Below, piece by piece: positions 17,903 to 24,069 of a stretch of DNA of 26,092 nucleotides (within the stretch, counting starts at the first letter, position 1; each line of letters begins with the position of its first letter). A program made the translations under genes and the position numbers. This DNA is from a virus, in IMG/VR virus record IMGVR_UViG_3300004369_000126, positions 1-26,092 of that record. One strand, written 5' to 3'. The notes beneath the pieces were generated by a model. That model had not been told where the DNA came from. It worked only from the letters and a program-made list of their open reading frames with translations, and did no database searches.

Positions 17903-18277
17903 ATGCACAGTGAAATCATAGAAGTTGTTAAAGGGCTCACTGAAAAAGATTGGAAAGCACTGCAGAAGTCCGAAAAAAGCTACGGCGATAGCTGGCGTAA
18001 AAGAGGGGGCGTGGGTGCCTTCATGATGCTGGCCCGCAAGTGGGACAGGATAAATGTGCAAGTGGAAAAATCTTCCTACAATGTGTTCGACGCCGTTGAA
18101 GAAGACGGGCGGGAAGAAGGGATACTAGACGATATCAAAGATCTTCGGCGGTACCTTCTGTTGGTAGAAGCATGGTGCCACATGCAGACAATAGACTACG
18201 ACATAGAGCAAGAGCCCTTAGATCCCGAAGAGGACACTCAGGCCGACATCCCCCGCGCCATCGGCGTATACGATTGA
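17903..18277 (+). CDS. Nmad1/DUF1599-like protein
   Basis: 124 residues, three bases after the TS-like stop. The stretch KSYGDSWRKRGGVGAFMMLARKWDRI (residues about 27-52), followed by an acidic helix ILDDIKDLRRYLLLVEAW, matches the layout of the nucleotide modification associated domain 1 (DUF1599): a YG-SW motif, a Lys-x-x-Arg-Ile helix and a later Asp-Asp-helix-Tyr. The domain is often found beside phage base-modification genes and its helical build recalls nucleotide-binding MazG-like folds, though catalytic activity is unproven. The location right after the hydroxymethylase fits a nucleotide-pool role. It overlaps the next start by one base (TGATG). Confidence 0.7.
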   Translation: MHSEIIEVVKGLTEKDWKALQKSEKSYGDSWRKRGGVGAFMMLARKWDRINVQVEKSSYNVFDAVEEDGREEGILDDIKDLRRYLLLVEAWCHMQTIDYDIEQEPLDPEEDTQADIPRAIGVYD

Positions 18278-18429
18278 TGCAAGAAGAGGGGCTCCCTAAA
18301 AGCAACATGGAAAAGCCGTTGCTGGCAACATGCAACTGCAGCGCAGAACACCGAACACTTGTTGTTAGGACGCTAAAAAACCGATGGCCTAAATGCTCTT
18401 GTGGCCTGTTCATGAAAGTTGAAAAGTAA
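18277..18429 (+). CDS. 50 aa CxC/CxC zinc-finger-like mini-protein
   Basis: 50 residues, start coupled to the upstream stop and stop coupled to the polymerase start (TAATG). Two CxC pairs, Cys19/Cys21 and Cys40/Cys42, are separated by 18 residues, and the rest is basic, consistent with a single zinc-bound nucleic-acid-binding finger. No family recognised. Being welded between the modification cassette and the polymerase gene suggests a replication accessory role, which is inference. Confidence 0.55.
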   Translation: MQEEGLPKSNMEKPLLATCNCSAEHRTLVVRTLKNRWPKCSCGLFMKVEK

Positions 18430-20363
18430 TGGCCAAAGGCCCCCGGCAAATGACTTTCTTCGCGCCTAAAGGCGAGTGGGTGGCACCAACAGAATTCCCG
18501 GACCTATCAGCGTATAGCACCGTAGCCGTGGATCTTGAAACAAGAGACCCGCACCTCCGTGAACGCGGCAGCGGGTGGCCCCGAAAAGACGGATACATTA
18601 TCGGTGTCGCAGTAGCTGTTGAAAACGAAGCATGGTACTTTCCCATCAGGCATGAAATTGGCCCCAACCTTGATGTTAAACGAACCTTGGGTTGGCTGGC
18701 CGACTTGCTTAAAGACCCCACCCGGCAGGTAGTATTTCACAATGCGCAGTACGATGTAGGCTGGCTCCTCGCCGAGGGGGTAACTATCCACTCGGCAATA
18801 CGCGACACCATGGTCGTGGCCCCTTTGTTGGATGAAAATCGGTTTAGCTATTCGCTTAATAATTTAAGTAGAGACTACCTTGCAGACATTAAGTCGGAAA
18901 AGGGCTTACGAGAAGCAGCCGCTGAGTTTGGTGTGGATGCCAAGAGCGAAATGTACAAGCTTCCGGCCAGCTTCGTGGGGGCATACGCCGAGCAAGACGC
19001 AGCACTTACACTACGGTTGTGGAACCACTTTCAAGTGCTAATTGTTAAAGAAGACATCGCCGATATCCTAGCACTTGAACACAAAGTCCTCGCTACTGTC
19101 ATTCCCATGCGGCATCGTGGGGTGCCCATTGATATAGATAGGGCCGCAGAACTAAAAGGGTACTTCCACAAAAAAGAAATAGAATTCCTATCCGAAATAA
19201 AGCGCGAAACAGGCAAAGACGTTGAAATATGGGCTGCTGCGAGCATTGCCAAAGCCTTTGACGCGATTGATCTGCCCTACCCCCGCACCGAAAAGACGGG
19301 TGTTCCAAGCTTCACGAAGTTTTGGCTAAAAAACCACGAACACAAAGTCCCCAAAATGATTGTAGAAGCACGAGAGCTTAACAAAGCCCGAACGACCTTC
19401 GTAGACACCATTCTCAAACACAACCACAACGGTAGAATTCACGCTGAGCTGAACCAGCTACGAAGCGACGATGCAGGAACAGTCACCGGGCGTTTTAGCT
19501 ACAGCAATCCTAATCTGCAACAAATGCCTGCACGGAACGCTGAAATTGGCCCGTTGATTCGCAGCCTGTTTGTACCCGAAAAAGACACCGTGTGGGGCAC
19601 CTTTGATTACTCCAGCCAAGAGCCCCGCTTGGTCGTTCACTACAGTAGCCTTCTAGGGTTCAACGGAGCCACGGACTTTGCGGATGAGTACCATAAGGAT
19701 GCAACAACAGATTTCCACCAAATGGCGGCGGATATCGTGGGCCTTCCTCGCAAACAGGCTAAGGATATCAACCTTGGATTGTTCTATGGAATGGGCACCA
19801 AGAAGCTGGCGACGAGCTTGGGGCTAGAAGTAGACGAAGGTAAAAAACTTTTTGAAGAGTACCACGCAAAAGTTCCGTTTGTGAGGCAGTTGAGCGAATA
19901 CGCCATGAAACGCGCATCCACCAAAGGGGTGATCCGCACCCTGCTAGGTAGACGGTGCCGCTTTGATAAGTGGGAGCCCAGTCGGTACGGCCTATACAAG
20001 TCTCTAAGCTACCAGGAGGCCTATGACGAGCACGGCCCTAGCATTCGCCGCGCCTTTACCTACAAGGCCCTCAACAAGCTTATACAAGGCAGCGCGGCAG
20101 ACCAGACCAAAGCAGCCATGGTCGCTTTGCACGAAAACGGCTATTTGCCCATGATACAAGTTCATGACGAGCTTGACTTTTCGGTGTCTTCTGAAAAAGA
20201 GGCCAAGGAGATCAAAGAAATCATGGAAACCTGTGTAGAGCTACGGGTACCCAGTCTTGTAGATTCTGAATTCGGTAAGAACTGGGGGGAAGCAAAACAA
20301 ACCTTTGGAGATAAACCATGGACACGAGGGATAGCGGACAGCCACTCGGAGATGGAAACGTAG
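18429..20363 (+). CDS. polA: Family A DNA polymerase with 3'-5' exonuclease domain
   Basis: 644 residues. Exonuclease motifs: DLET (Asp35, Glu37), HNAQYD (Asp109) and YAEQD (Tyr186, Asp190), so proofreading looks intact. Polymerase motifs: TVTGRFSYSNPNLQQMPAR, motif A DYSSQEPR (Asp393), motif B RKQAKDINLGLFYG (441-454), motif C VHDE (Asp580, Glu581). The residue equivalent to E. coli Pol I Phe762 is Leu449. There is no 5'-3' nuclease domain, as usual in phage enzymes. It is the replicative polymerase of the phage and, with the upstream cassette, the enzyme that would have to accept a modified dUTP analogue. It overlaps the HD gene by 46 bases. Confidence 0.95.
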   Translation: MAKGPRQMTFFAPKGEWVAPTEFPDLSAYSTVAVDLETRDPHLRERGSGWPRKDGYIIGVAVAVENEAWYFPIRHEIGPNLDVKRTLGWLADLLKDPTRQVVFHNAQYDVGWLLAEGVTIHSAIRDTMVVAPLLDENRFSYSLNNLSRDYLADIKSEKGLREAAAEFGVDAKSEMYKLPASFVGAYAEQDAALTLRLWNHFQVLIVKEDIADILALEHKVLATVIPMRHRGVPIDIDRAAELKGYFHKKEIEFLSEIKRETGKDVEIWAAASIAKAFDAIDLPYPRTEKTGVPSFTKFWLKNHEHKVPKMIVEARELNKARTTFVDTILKHNHNGRIHAELNQLRSDDAGTVTGRFSYSNPNLQQMPARNAEIGPLIRSLFVPEKDTVWGTFDYSSQEPRLVVHYSSLLGFNGATDFADEYHKDATTDFHQMAADIVGLPRKQAKDINLGLFYGMGTKKLATSLGLEVDEGKKLFEEYHAKVPFVRQLSEYAMKRASTKGVIRTLLGRRCRFDKWEPSRYGLYKSLSYQEAYDEHGPSIRRAFTYKALNKLIQGSAADQTKAAMVALHENGYLPMIQVHDELDFSVSSEKEAKEIKEIMETCVELRVPSLVDSEFGKNWGEAKQTFGDKPWTRGIADSHSEMET

Positions 20364-20947
20364 AAGAGCTGATCGCTTGTATGGATCAACGGCTAGCCAC
20401 TGGAGACATTCTTCGGTATCACACCACACCGCAAGTCGGACAAGGACAAACCGTTGGACAGCACACTTGGCGCGGATTAGTGCTATTGGATTTGATATGG
20501 CCTTCTGCTCCCATGCAGATATGGCGATATTTTTTGTACCACGATGCGGCAGAGCTGTTCACGGGGGACATCCCTAGTCCCATAAAATGGTCCAACAAAG
20601 AGCTCCAAAAAATAATTGTTGGGATAGAAGAAGATATCTGCGATAAAATGGGGCTCCCTTCAAAAACGGACCTGCCTGTAGATGAGCAAATCCTTGTAGA
20701 AATGATTGATGTGCTAGAGTTGATGTTTCATTGCAACCCGCTTAGGAAAACGATAACTAAGGCTGAGGAGATATATCAGGTGGGCTACGAAAAGGTTTGG
20801 AAGCTGAGTGTACAGCTGGAAATGATCCTACGAAAATCCCAAAAGAGTATGGCCCACCAAGAAAGAACCAGGAGTTTATCTATGATAAGAAAACTTTTGG
20901 ACGAAATTGGGCCATTTCCAGTGCGATATCCGCCGCTATTTGAATGA
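20318..20947 (+). CDS. YfbR-like HD-domain 5'-nucleotidase
   Basis: 209 residues; GGAG eight bases upstream supports the ATG inside the polymerase gene. HD-superfamily metal ligands are visible: His49 in VGQHTWR, His75-Asp76 with Glu79 in YHDAAELFTGDIPSPIKW, and Asp131 in MIDVLEL. The HDAAE-TGD-P-P-K block matches YfbR, which removes the 5'-phosphate from dNMPs such as dTMP and dUMP. A phage with modified thymine could use it to lower the normal dTMP pool, as other hmdU phages do with dTMP-degrading enzymes. That link is inference; general nucleotide salvage is the alternative. Confidence 0.85.
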   Translation: MDTRDSGQPLGDGNVEELIACMDQRLATGDILRYHTTPQVGQGQTVGQHTWRGLVLLDLIWPSAPMQIWRYFLYHDAAELFTGDIPSPIKWSNKELQKIIVGIEEDICDKMGLPSKTDLPVDEQILVEMIDVLELMFHCNPLRKTITKAEEIYQVGYEKVWKLSVQLEMILRKSQKSMAHQERTRSLSMIRKLLDEIGPFPVRYPPLFE

Positions 20948-21123
20948 AGGACAATGTAATTCCTTTTCCGGGCACGGTGTCCTTCCAACAAGAATCGGAA
21001 GATGTAACTGTTCTGCAATGCCCAGAAAATACCTGCGGTGGCACCCAGTTCTTCTTAGAGACAAAGGATACCCACAGAATAATCTGCACGAGTTGCTTTG
21101 CTACTTTTAAGGAAGGTTGGTAA
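20944..21123 (+). CDS. 59 aa zinc-ribbon-like mini-protein
   Basis: 59 residues, start overlapping the HD gene stop (ATGA). The sequence carries Cys26, Cys31, Cys48 and Cys51 (CPENTC and CTSC), a plausible treble of beta strands between the pairs (TQFFLETKDTHRIIC), and ends KEGW. The layout is that of a single zinc ribbon. Function unknown; the position after polymerase and nucleotidase suggests an accessory to replication or transcription. Confidence 0.55.
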   Translation: MKDNVIPFPGTVSFQQESEDVTVLQCPENTCGGTQFFLETKDTHRIICTSCFATFKEGW

Positions 21124-21195
21124 GAGCAAATAACCCTTGTGGCGTTTATTCAGCTTTACTAAACTTTAAAAAGGTAACAACCAACGGAGGCCACT

Positions 21196-21453
21196 ATGGG
21201 TAAAATGTCACAAATACACGCTGAGGCACAGCAGAAAACCGCGCTCGCGCCGGAAGACCCCGGTTTTGACGAAGAAGTTCAAAGCGTCGCCGGTGAGATA
21301 CTGGTCTTGTACGCAGAGCAGGCGCAGCTAGAAAAATCGTTGGTGAGAATAGAGTACGGCGATGATTCGGCCTATATCACCCAGCAGAAAGAAATAAAGG
21401 CGATACAACGAAAACTGCGCAGTGTGAAACAAGAAATACGAGCGCTTCTTTAA
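21196..21453 (+). CDS. Small helical coiled-coil protein of unknown function
   Basis: 85 residues preceded by a good cggagg eight bases upstream. The C-terminal two thirds are helical with heptad-like spacing (LYAEQAQLEKSLVRIEYGDD, then KEIKAIQRKLRSVKQEIRAL), so a dimeric or hairpin coiled coil is likely. There is no Cys, membrane segment or catalytic motif. The upstream 70 bases are AT-rich and could hold a promoter. Confidence 0.7.
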   Translation: MGKMSQIHAEAQQKTALAPEDPGFDEEVQSVAGEILVLYAEQAQLEKSLVRIEYGDDSAYITQQKEIKAIQRKLRSVKQEIRALL

Positions 21454-21486
21454 AGCTCTTTGAGGGGGAGACCTATAACCTCCATG

Positions 21487-21510
21487 AGTGCCGCCCCCGG
21501 TTCGGGCACT
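21487..21510 (+). terminator. Candidate hairpin in 21454-21643 intergenic region
   Basis: agtgcc (21487-21492) pairs with ggcact (21505-21510), followed by tttc. The loop is C/G-rich and could pair internally. It is weak as a terminator because the T run is short. The rest of the 190-base gap holds ttgataacttgataa direct repeats near 21552-21566 and no gene that I can support. Confidence 0.35.
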
Positions 21511-21626
21511 TTCAACGCTGTGATGCTCTTATCAAGATCCCCTCAAATGCTTTGATAACTTGATAAGTAGTTAATAAGGGGTCTCATAAATCATAGCCTG
21601 AAAATCACAGAACACCGGGAATTTCT

Positions 21627-21638
21627 CGTAGAAAGGGG
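21627..21638 (+). promoter_or_regulatory. Extended ribosome-binding motif, copy 2
   Basis: Identical 12-mer cgtagaaagggg five bases before the ATG at 21644. Upstream of it, ttgata (21560) and cataaa (21585) are the nearest -35/-10-like pair, with a loose 19-base spacer. Confidence 0.6.
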
Positions 21639-21643
21639 AAACC

Positions 21644-22195
21644 ATGAATATATTTTTTCTTGATGAAGACCCAAAGAAAGCCGCTATCGCCCACGGCGAT
21701 AAACACTGCAACAAAATGATTCTTGAAACAGCGCAGATGCTGTCTACAGCACATCATTTGTGCAATACGTTTGAGTATGCTGAAAAACATCAACTGTACA
21801 AATCGGCATTCCAAAACCACCCTTGCACTCGTTGGGTACGCGCTGCCCAAGAGAACTATGTATGGGCGCATCATCTGCTCTATCATCTTTGCAGTGAGTT
21901 CAAATTTCGGCGCAAAAAAATACACGCAACGACAAGATTGTTGCTGCCCCTGTGTGAAGTGCCCCCGTTCATAGCTGAAAAATGGAGAACACCCGTAGCG
22001 CAAGCGATGCCCGAAGAGTTCAAAGATAAGAATCCTGTGATTGCCTATCGCCAGTACTACCGATATAAAGTTGAACAAGGAAAAGTAGACTACAACTGGG
22101 GAAGAGAATCGCCTGATTGGCTAGAAAAAGAGCAGCCCGTTAAAAAATGCCGGATCGTGACAGGCTTTGTTGAAGGAGAATATCCCAATGGATAA
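21644..22195 (+). CDS. Conserved phage protein of unknown function
   Basis: 183 residues with a His/Cys/Trp-rich character. The opening MNIFFLDEDPKKAAIAHGDK HCNKMILETAQMLSTAHH matches a family I have seen in many tailed phages, notably environmental ones, whose members carry the D-D-P-x-K, H-x-D-K-H and ETAQ-LSTAHH blocks. Later NHPCTRWVR (58-66), HATTRLLLPL and AYRQYYRY blocks are also typical. The many conserved His, Asp and Glu residues suggest a metal enzyme, but no activity is established and I give no function. The upstream gap carries the conserved cgtagaaagggg motif. It overlaps the next gene by eight bases. Confidence 0.75.
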   Translation: MNIFFLDEDPKKAAIAHGDKHCNKMILETAQMLSTAHHLCNTFEYAEKHQLYKSAFQNHPCTRWVRAAQENYVWAHHLLYHLCSEFKFRRKKIHATTRLLLPLCEVPPFIAEKWRTPVAQAMPEEFKDKNPVIAYRQYYRYKVEQGKVDYNWGRESPDWLEKEQPVKKCRIVTGFVEGEYPNG

Positions 22196-22433
22196 AATTA
22201 TCTTGATGATAGGAATCTTAAACTTTAACCCTGATCTGAATTCTAAGATCTTCGTTGTTCAAGAACAGCTACTCATGCCAAATATGATGCTCTGTAGCCA
22301 AGCTATGATTCACATAATCAAAGAACGAACTTCCCCGCAAATGGCGATGTGCACTATGATTCCTAGATTGTACACACCCCCCATTCAAAAACTTAGGATT
22401 TCAGAACATGGTAGCCCCAAAAATCACCCATAA
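22188..22433 (+). CDS. Small Met-rich protein of unknown function
   Basis: 81 residues. AAGGAG eight bases before the ATG at 22188 fixes the start; an ATG 21 bases earlier has no site. The sequence is unusually rich in Met and Ile (LLMPNMMLCSQAMIHIIKER, then MAMCTMIPRLY) with a Pro-rich C-terminus. It is hydrophobic but without a clean membrane helix. No family recognised. It overlaps the terminase small subunit gene by 26 bases. Confidence 0.6.
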   Translation: MDKIILMIGILNFNPDLNSKIFVVQEQLLMPNMMLCSQAMIHIIKERTSPQMAMCTMIPRLYTPPIQKLRISEHGSPKNHP

Positions 22434-22935
22434 GAACAGGCAAGAAATCGTTGTCAATCCGAAAAGAGAAAAAGGCGTAAGCCCCGTTCAAGAGCGATTT
22501 TGTCAGCTGTACGTCACACGGGAAGATCTTACGCAAAGCCAATGCGCGGTGGAAGCTGGATACAGCAATCGTAGTGCGCATAGTAAAGCGAGTGAACTGC
22601 TAAACCCAAACCGATGGCCCAACATCACGGTGAGAATACGGGAGCTGAAACAGGAGCTTGGACGTAAATACGAAGTGACCTACGAAAAGCATTTGAAAAA
22701 GATGGCTGAACTTAGAGATGAAGCATTGCAAAACGGAAACTACTCCGCAGCGATAAACGCTGAAAAATTCAGGGGACAAGCGGCTGGAATCTACATAGAC
22801 CGCAAAGAAATACTTCACGGAAAAATTGACCAGATGAGTAGAGAAGAAGTAATGAGAGCGATAACCGAAATGCAGAAGGATTTCCCCGCTCTTCAGGAAG
22901 TAGAAGTGGATTTTAAGGTAGTAAAAAAGGGATAA
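22408..22935 (+). CDS. terS: Terminase small subunit
   Basis: 175 residues. The segment SPVQERFCQLYVTREDLTQS (25-44), then AVEAGYSNRSAHSKASELLN and ITVRIRELKQEL, is the HTH-type DNA-binding N-terminus of the Terminase_2 family: QxxFxxxYV, a TQxxAVxAGY turn and a helix reading out LL-P. A central helical oligomerisation region (KHLKKMAELRDEALQNGNYS AAINAEKFRGQAAGIY) and a C-terminal tail follow. It recognises the packaging site and recruits the large subunit. No terL follows within the window, which is unusual; the next genes are small ORFs. Confidence 0.88.
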   Translation: MVAPKITHKNRQEIVVNPKREKGVSPVQERFCQLYVTREDLTQSQCAVEAGYSNRSAHSKASELLNPNRWPNITVRIRELKQELGRKYEVTYEKHLKKMAELRDEALQNGNYSAAINAEKFRGQAAGIYIDRKEILHGKIDQMSREEVMRAITEMQKDFPALQEVEVDFKVVKKG

Positions 22936-23010
22936 AATAGTTGTTGTGCGGCTTAATCGGCCAAAGCATAGTTATTTTACTAACACAACAGCAACTTAAC
23001 GGAGCAAGCT
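22936..23010 (+). promoter_or_regulatory. Leader region with inverted repeat
   Basis: A 75-base gap in which tgttgtg (22944-22950) pairs with cacaaca (22984-22990), enclosing an AT-rich stretch (agttattttacta). A GGAG is placed correctly for the next gene. It might be a promoter/operator or a packaging site next to terS; nothing decides between these. Confidence 0.3.
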
Positions 23011-23253
23011 ATGTCCAGTATCAGCCTAGATATTCATGGTGTTAAGGCCATCTTGATAGAGCGCTTTGACTACTCCGGCGCGGACTACTCCGGCGCGACG
23101 GGGGTTTACCTGCACCTGAAAAACGCAGAGGGGAATGTGACCCAGATCACATGCTACAACGCAGAAGAGATTCCAGTGTTGACAATCAACCCCCAGCCAG
23201 GGGAGACAACCTGGGACGTTCGTTATGCTGCCTTCAAAAAGTTGGGCTGCTAG
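23011..23253 (+). CDS. Small protein of unknown function with 5-residue tandem duplication
   Basis: 80 residues, with GGAG in place before the ATG. It has a beta-rich look (GVKAILIERFDYSG, GVYLHLKNAEGNVTQITCYN) and contains DYSGA twice in tandem, encoded by an exact 15 bp duplication. No motif recognised. It could be a small single-domain beta protein. The stop lies four bases before a candidate GTG start. Confidence 0.65.
   Translation: MSSISLDIHGVKAILIERFDYSGADYSGATGVYLHLKNAEGNVTQITCYNAEEIPVLTINPQPGETTWDVRYAAFKKLGC
23068..23097 (+). repeat. 15 bp perfect tandem duplication
   Basis: gactactccggcgcg occurs twice back to back in frame, adding five residues. Perfect identity indicates a recent event. 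Confidence 0.9.
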
Positions 23254-23256
23254 GTC

Positions 23257-23361
23257 GTGTTCGGCCTAGTCTATGCCCTTTTTGAGGGCGTTGTTTTCCT
23301 CCTGGGGATGGGCACGTTACTCGCCCTTATCTGGGTCATCTCTACCTTAATGCACGGGTGA
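23257..23361 (+). CDS. 34 aa membrane peptide, GTG start
   Basis: From the GTG at 23257 the frame encodes 34 residues dominated by hydrophobic sequence (FGLVYALFEGVVFLLGMGTL, then LALIWVISTL) ending His-Gly. Length is compatible with one long or two short membrane helices. The ribosome binding site is poor, and the start lies three bases after the previous stop, so translation would rely on reinitiation. Composition and tight fit between neighbours support a real gene, but this is a weak call. Confidence 0.4.
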   Translation: MFGLVYALFEGVVFLLGMGTLLALIWVISTLMHG

Positions 23362-23365
23362 TATT

Positions 23366-23551
23366 ATGAAACTCACAAAACTCACAAAACAGCAACAGAT
23401 GGCCGTGGCCCGATTGAGTGGACGGTACGACAAGCCTTACAAAGAGCTAAGGCGCGAGGTGGTATCCACCATTGGCTTTGATTCGTGTGTCATGATTAAT
23501 ATCGGGCATATGTGGCTGGGCATTGAAGAAGACGGTTACACCCACTCATGA
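23366..23551 (+). CDS. Small conserved-type phage protein of unknown function
   Basis: 61 residues beginning MKLTKLTKQQQMAVARLSGR, a basic N-terminus with a helix and a C-terminal strand containing GHMWLGIEEDG. Similar small proteins are common in phage accessory regions, with a variable middle and a WxGIExDG-like end. No function is known. No good Shine-Dalgarno is visible; it starts four bases after the previous stop. Confidence 0.6.
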   Translation: MKLTKLTKQQQMAVARLSGRYDKPYKELRREVVSTIGFDSCVMINIGHMWLGIEEDGYTHS

Positions 23552-23558
23552 AATCAAT

Positions 23559-23585
23559 AAGGCCACTGGCATCGCTGGTGGCCTT
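23559..23585 (+). terminator. Hairpin ahead of 23611 gene
   Basis: aaggccac (23559-23566) pairs with gtggcctt (23578-23585) around an 11-base loop, with a short T-rich tail. It is a modest intrinsic terminator or attenuator. It falls inside the longest form of the next ORF, arguing for the shorter start at 23611. Confidence 0.5.
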
Positions 23586-23610
23586 TGATTACTCATCTTT
23601 GGAGGGCGTT

Positions 23611-23907
23611 ATGTTGATAGGACACAAAGCGGAATTCCTGCGCACCAAGGAATTCGCTGTTGAGAGACGAAAGCGCGTGGAAAACTCCCTAACACGATAT
23701 GTTGTGTGGATTGAACTGAAAAATAACAACATGGTAGAGCTAGACGCAACGAGCAAAGACCACGCTGAAAGGATGGCCTATCACTGGCTCTACACGATGG
23801 GCAACGTGCGATCGGCCAGCTATCGGCAGGTCACCCAAGAGGGTCATATAAAACGAAAAGCTGAAAAGATACTTGACACGAACCATGACTGTTGGGACAA
23901 ACCATGA
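23611..23907 (+). CDS. Small protein of unknown function
   Basis: 98 residues from the ATG at 23611, chosen because GGAGG lies five bases upstream. A start at 23548 would add 21 residues but would be translated through a hairpin and lacks a ribosome site. The sequence is basic and mixed (KAEFLRTKEFAVERRKRVEN, then YVVWIELKNNNMVELDATSK), with a central beta hairpin followed by a helix (HAERMAYHWLYTMG). No family recognised. The stop overlaps the next ATG. Confidence 0.65.
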   Translation: MLIGHKAEFLRTKEFAVERRKRVENSLTRYVVWIELKNNNMVELDATSKDHAERMAYHWLYTMGNVRSASYRQVTQEGHIKRKAEKILDTNHDCWDKP

Positions 23908-23972
23908 TGCTATCTGCTTTTCTAACCGCGCTTTTCGGCATGTTTGTGCTCTTCTTCCTTTTTGGCAGTTGA
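23904..23972 (+). CDS. 22 aa membrane peptide
   Basis: ATG overlaps the preceding stop (ATGA). The 22 residues are almost entirely hydrophobic (SAFLTALFGMFVLFFLFGS). A second in-frame ATG follows directly. The minimal length makes it uncertain, but coupling and composition match the other tiny membrane ORFs in the window. Confidence 0.35.
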   Translation: MMLSAFLTALFGMFVLFFLFGS

Positions 23973-24049
23973 GCATTTAGTTGTTGCATGGCTAGGTCCA
24001 CCATTGTAATATTACTTATTGGGTAGGCATTCAGCCCATCCAAACCGCC

Positions 24050-24061
24050 CGTAGAAAGGGG
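24050..24061 (+). promoter_or_regulatory. Extended ribosome-binding motif, copy 3
   Basis: Identical 12-mer cgtagaaagggg, eight bases before the ATG at 24070. The 97-base gap in front of that gene also contains AT-rich attgtaatattactta, a possible promoter area. Confidence 0.6.
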
Positions 24062-24069
24062 TACATCTA

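Noticed and set aside
21480-21515. tRNA-like element (ggttcgggc)
   Set aside because: The GGTTCG is suggestive of a T arm, but no acceptor stem, D arm or anticodon arm can be fitted around it.
21644-22195. Assignment as a pyrimidine-dimer DNA glycosylase
   Set aside because: The sequence did not fit what I know of that family's motifs, so the gene is left as unknown.
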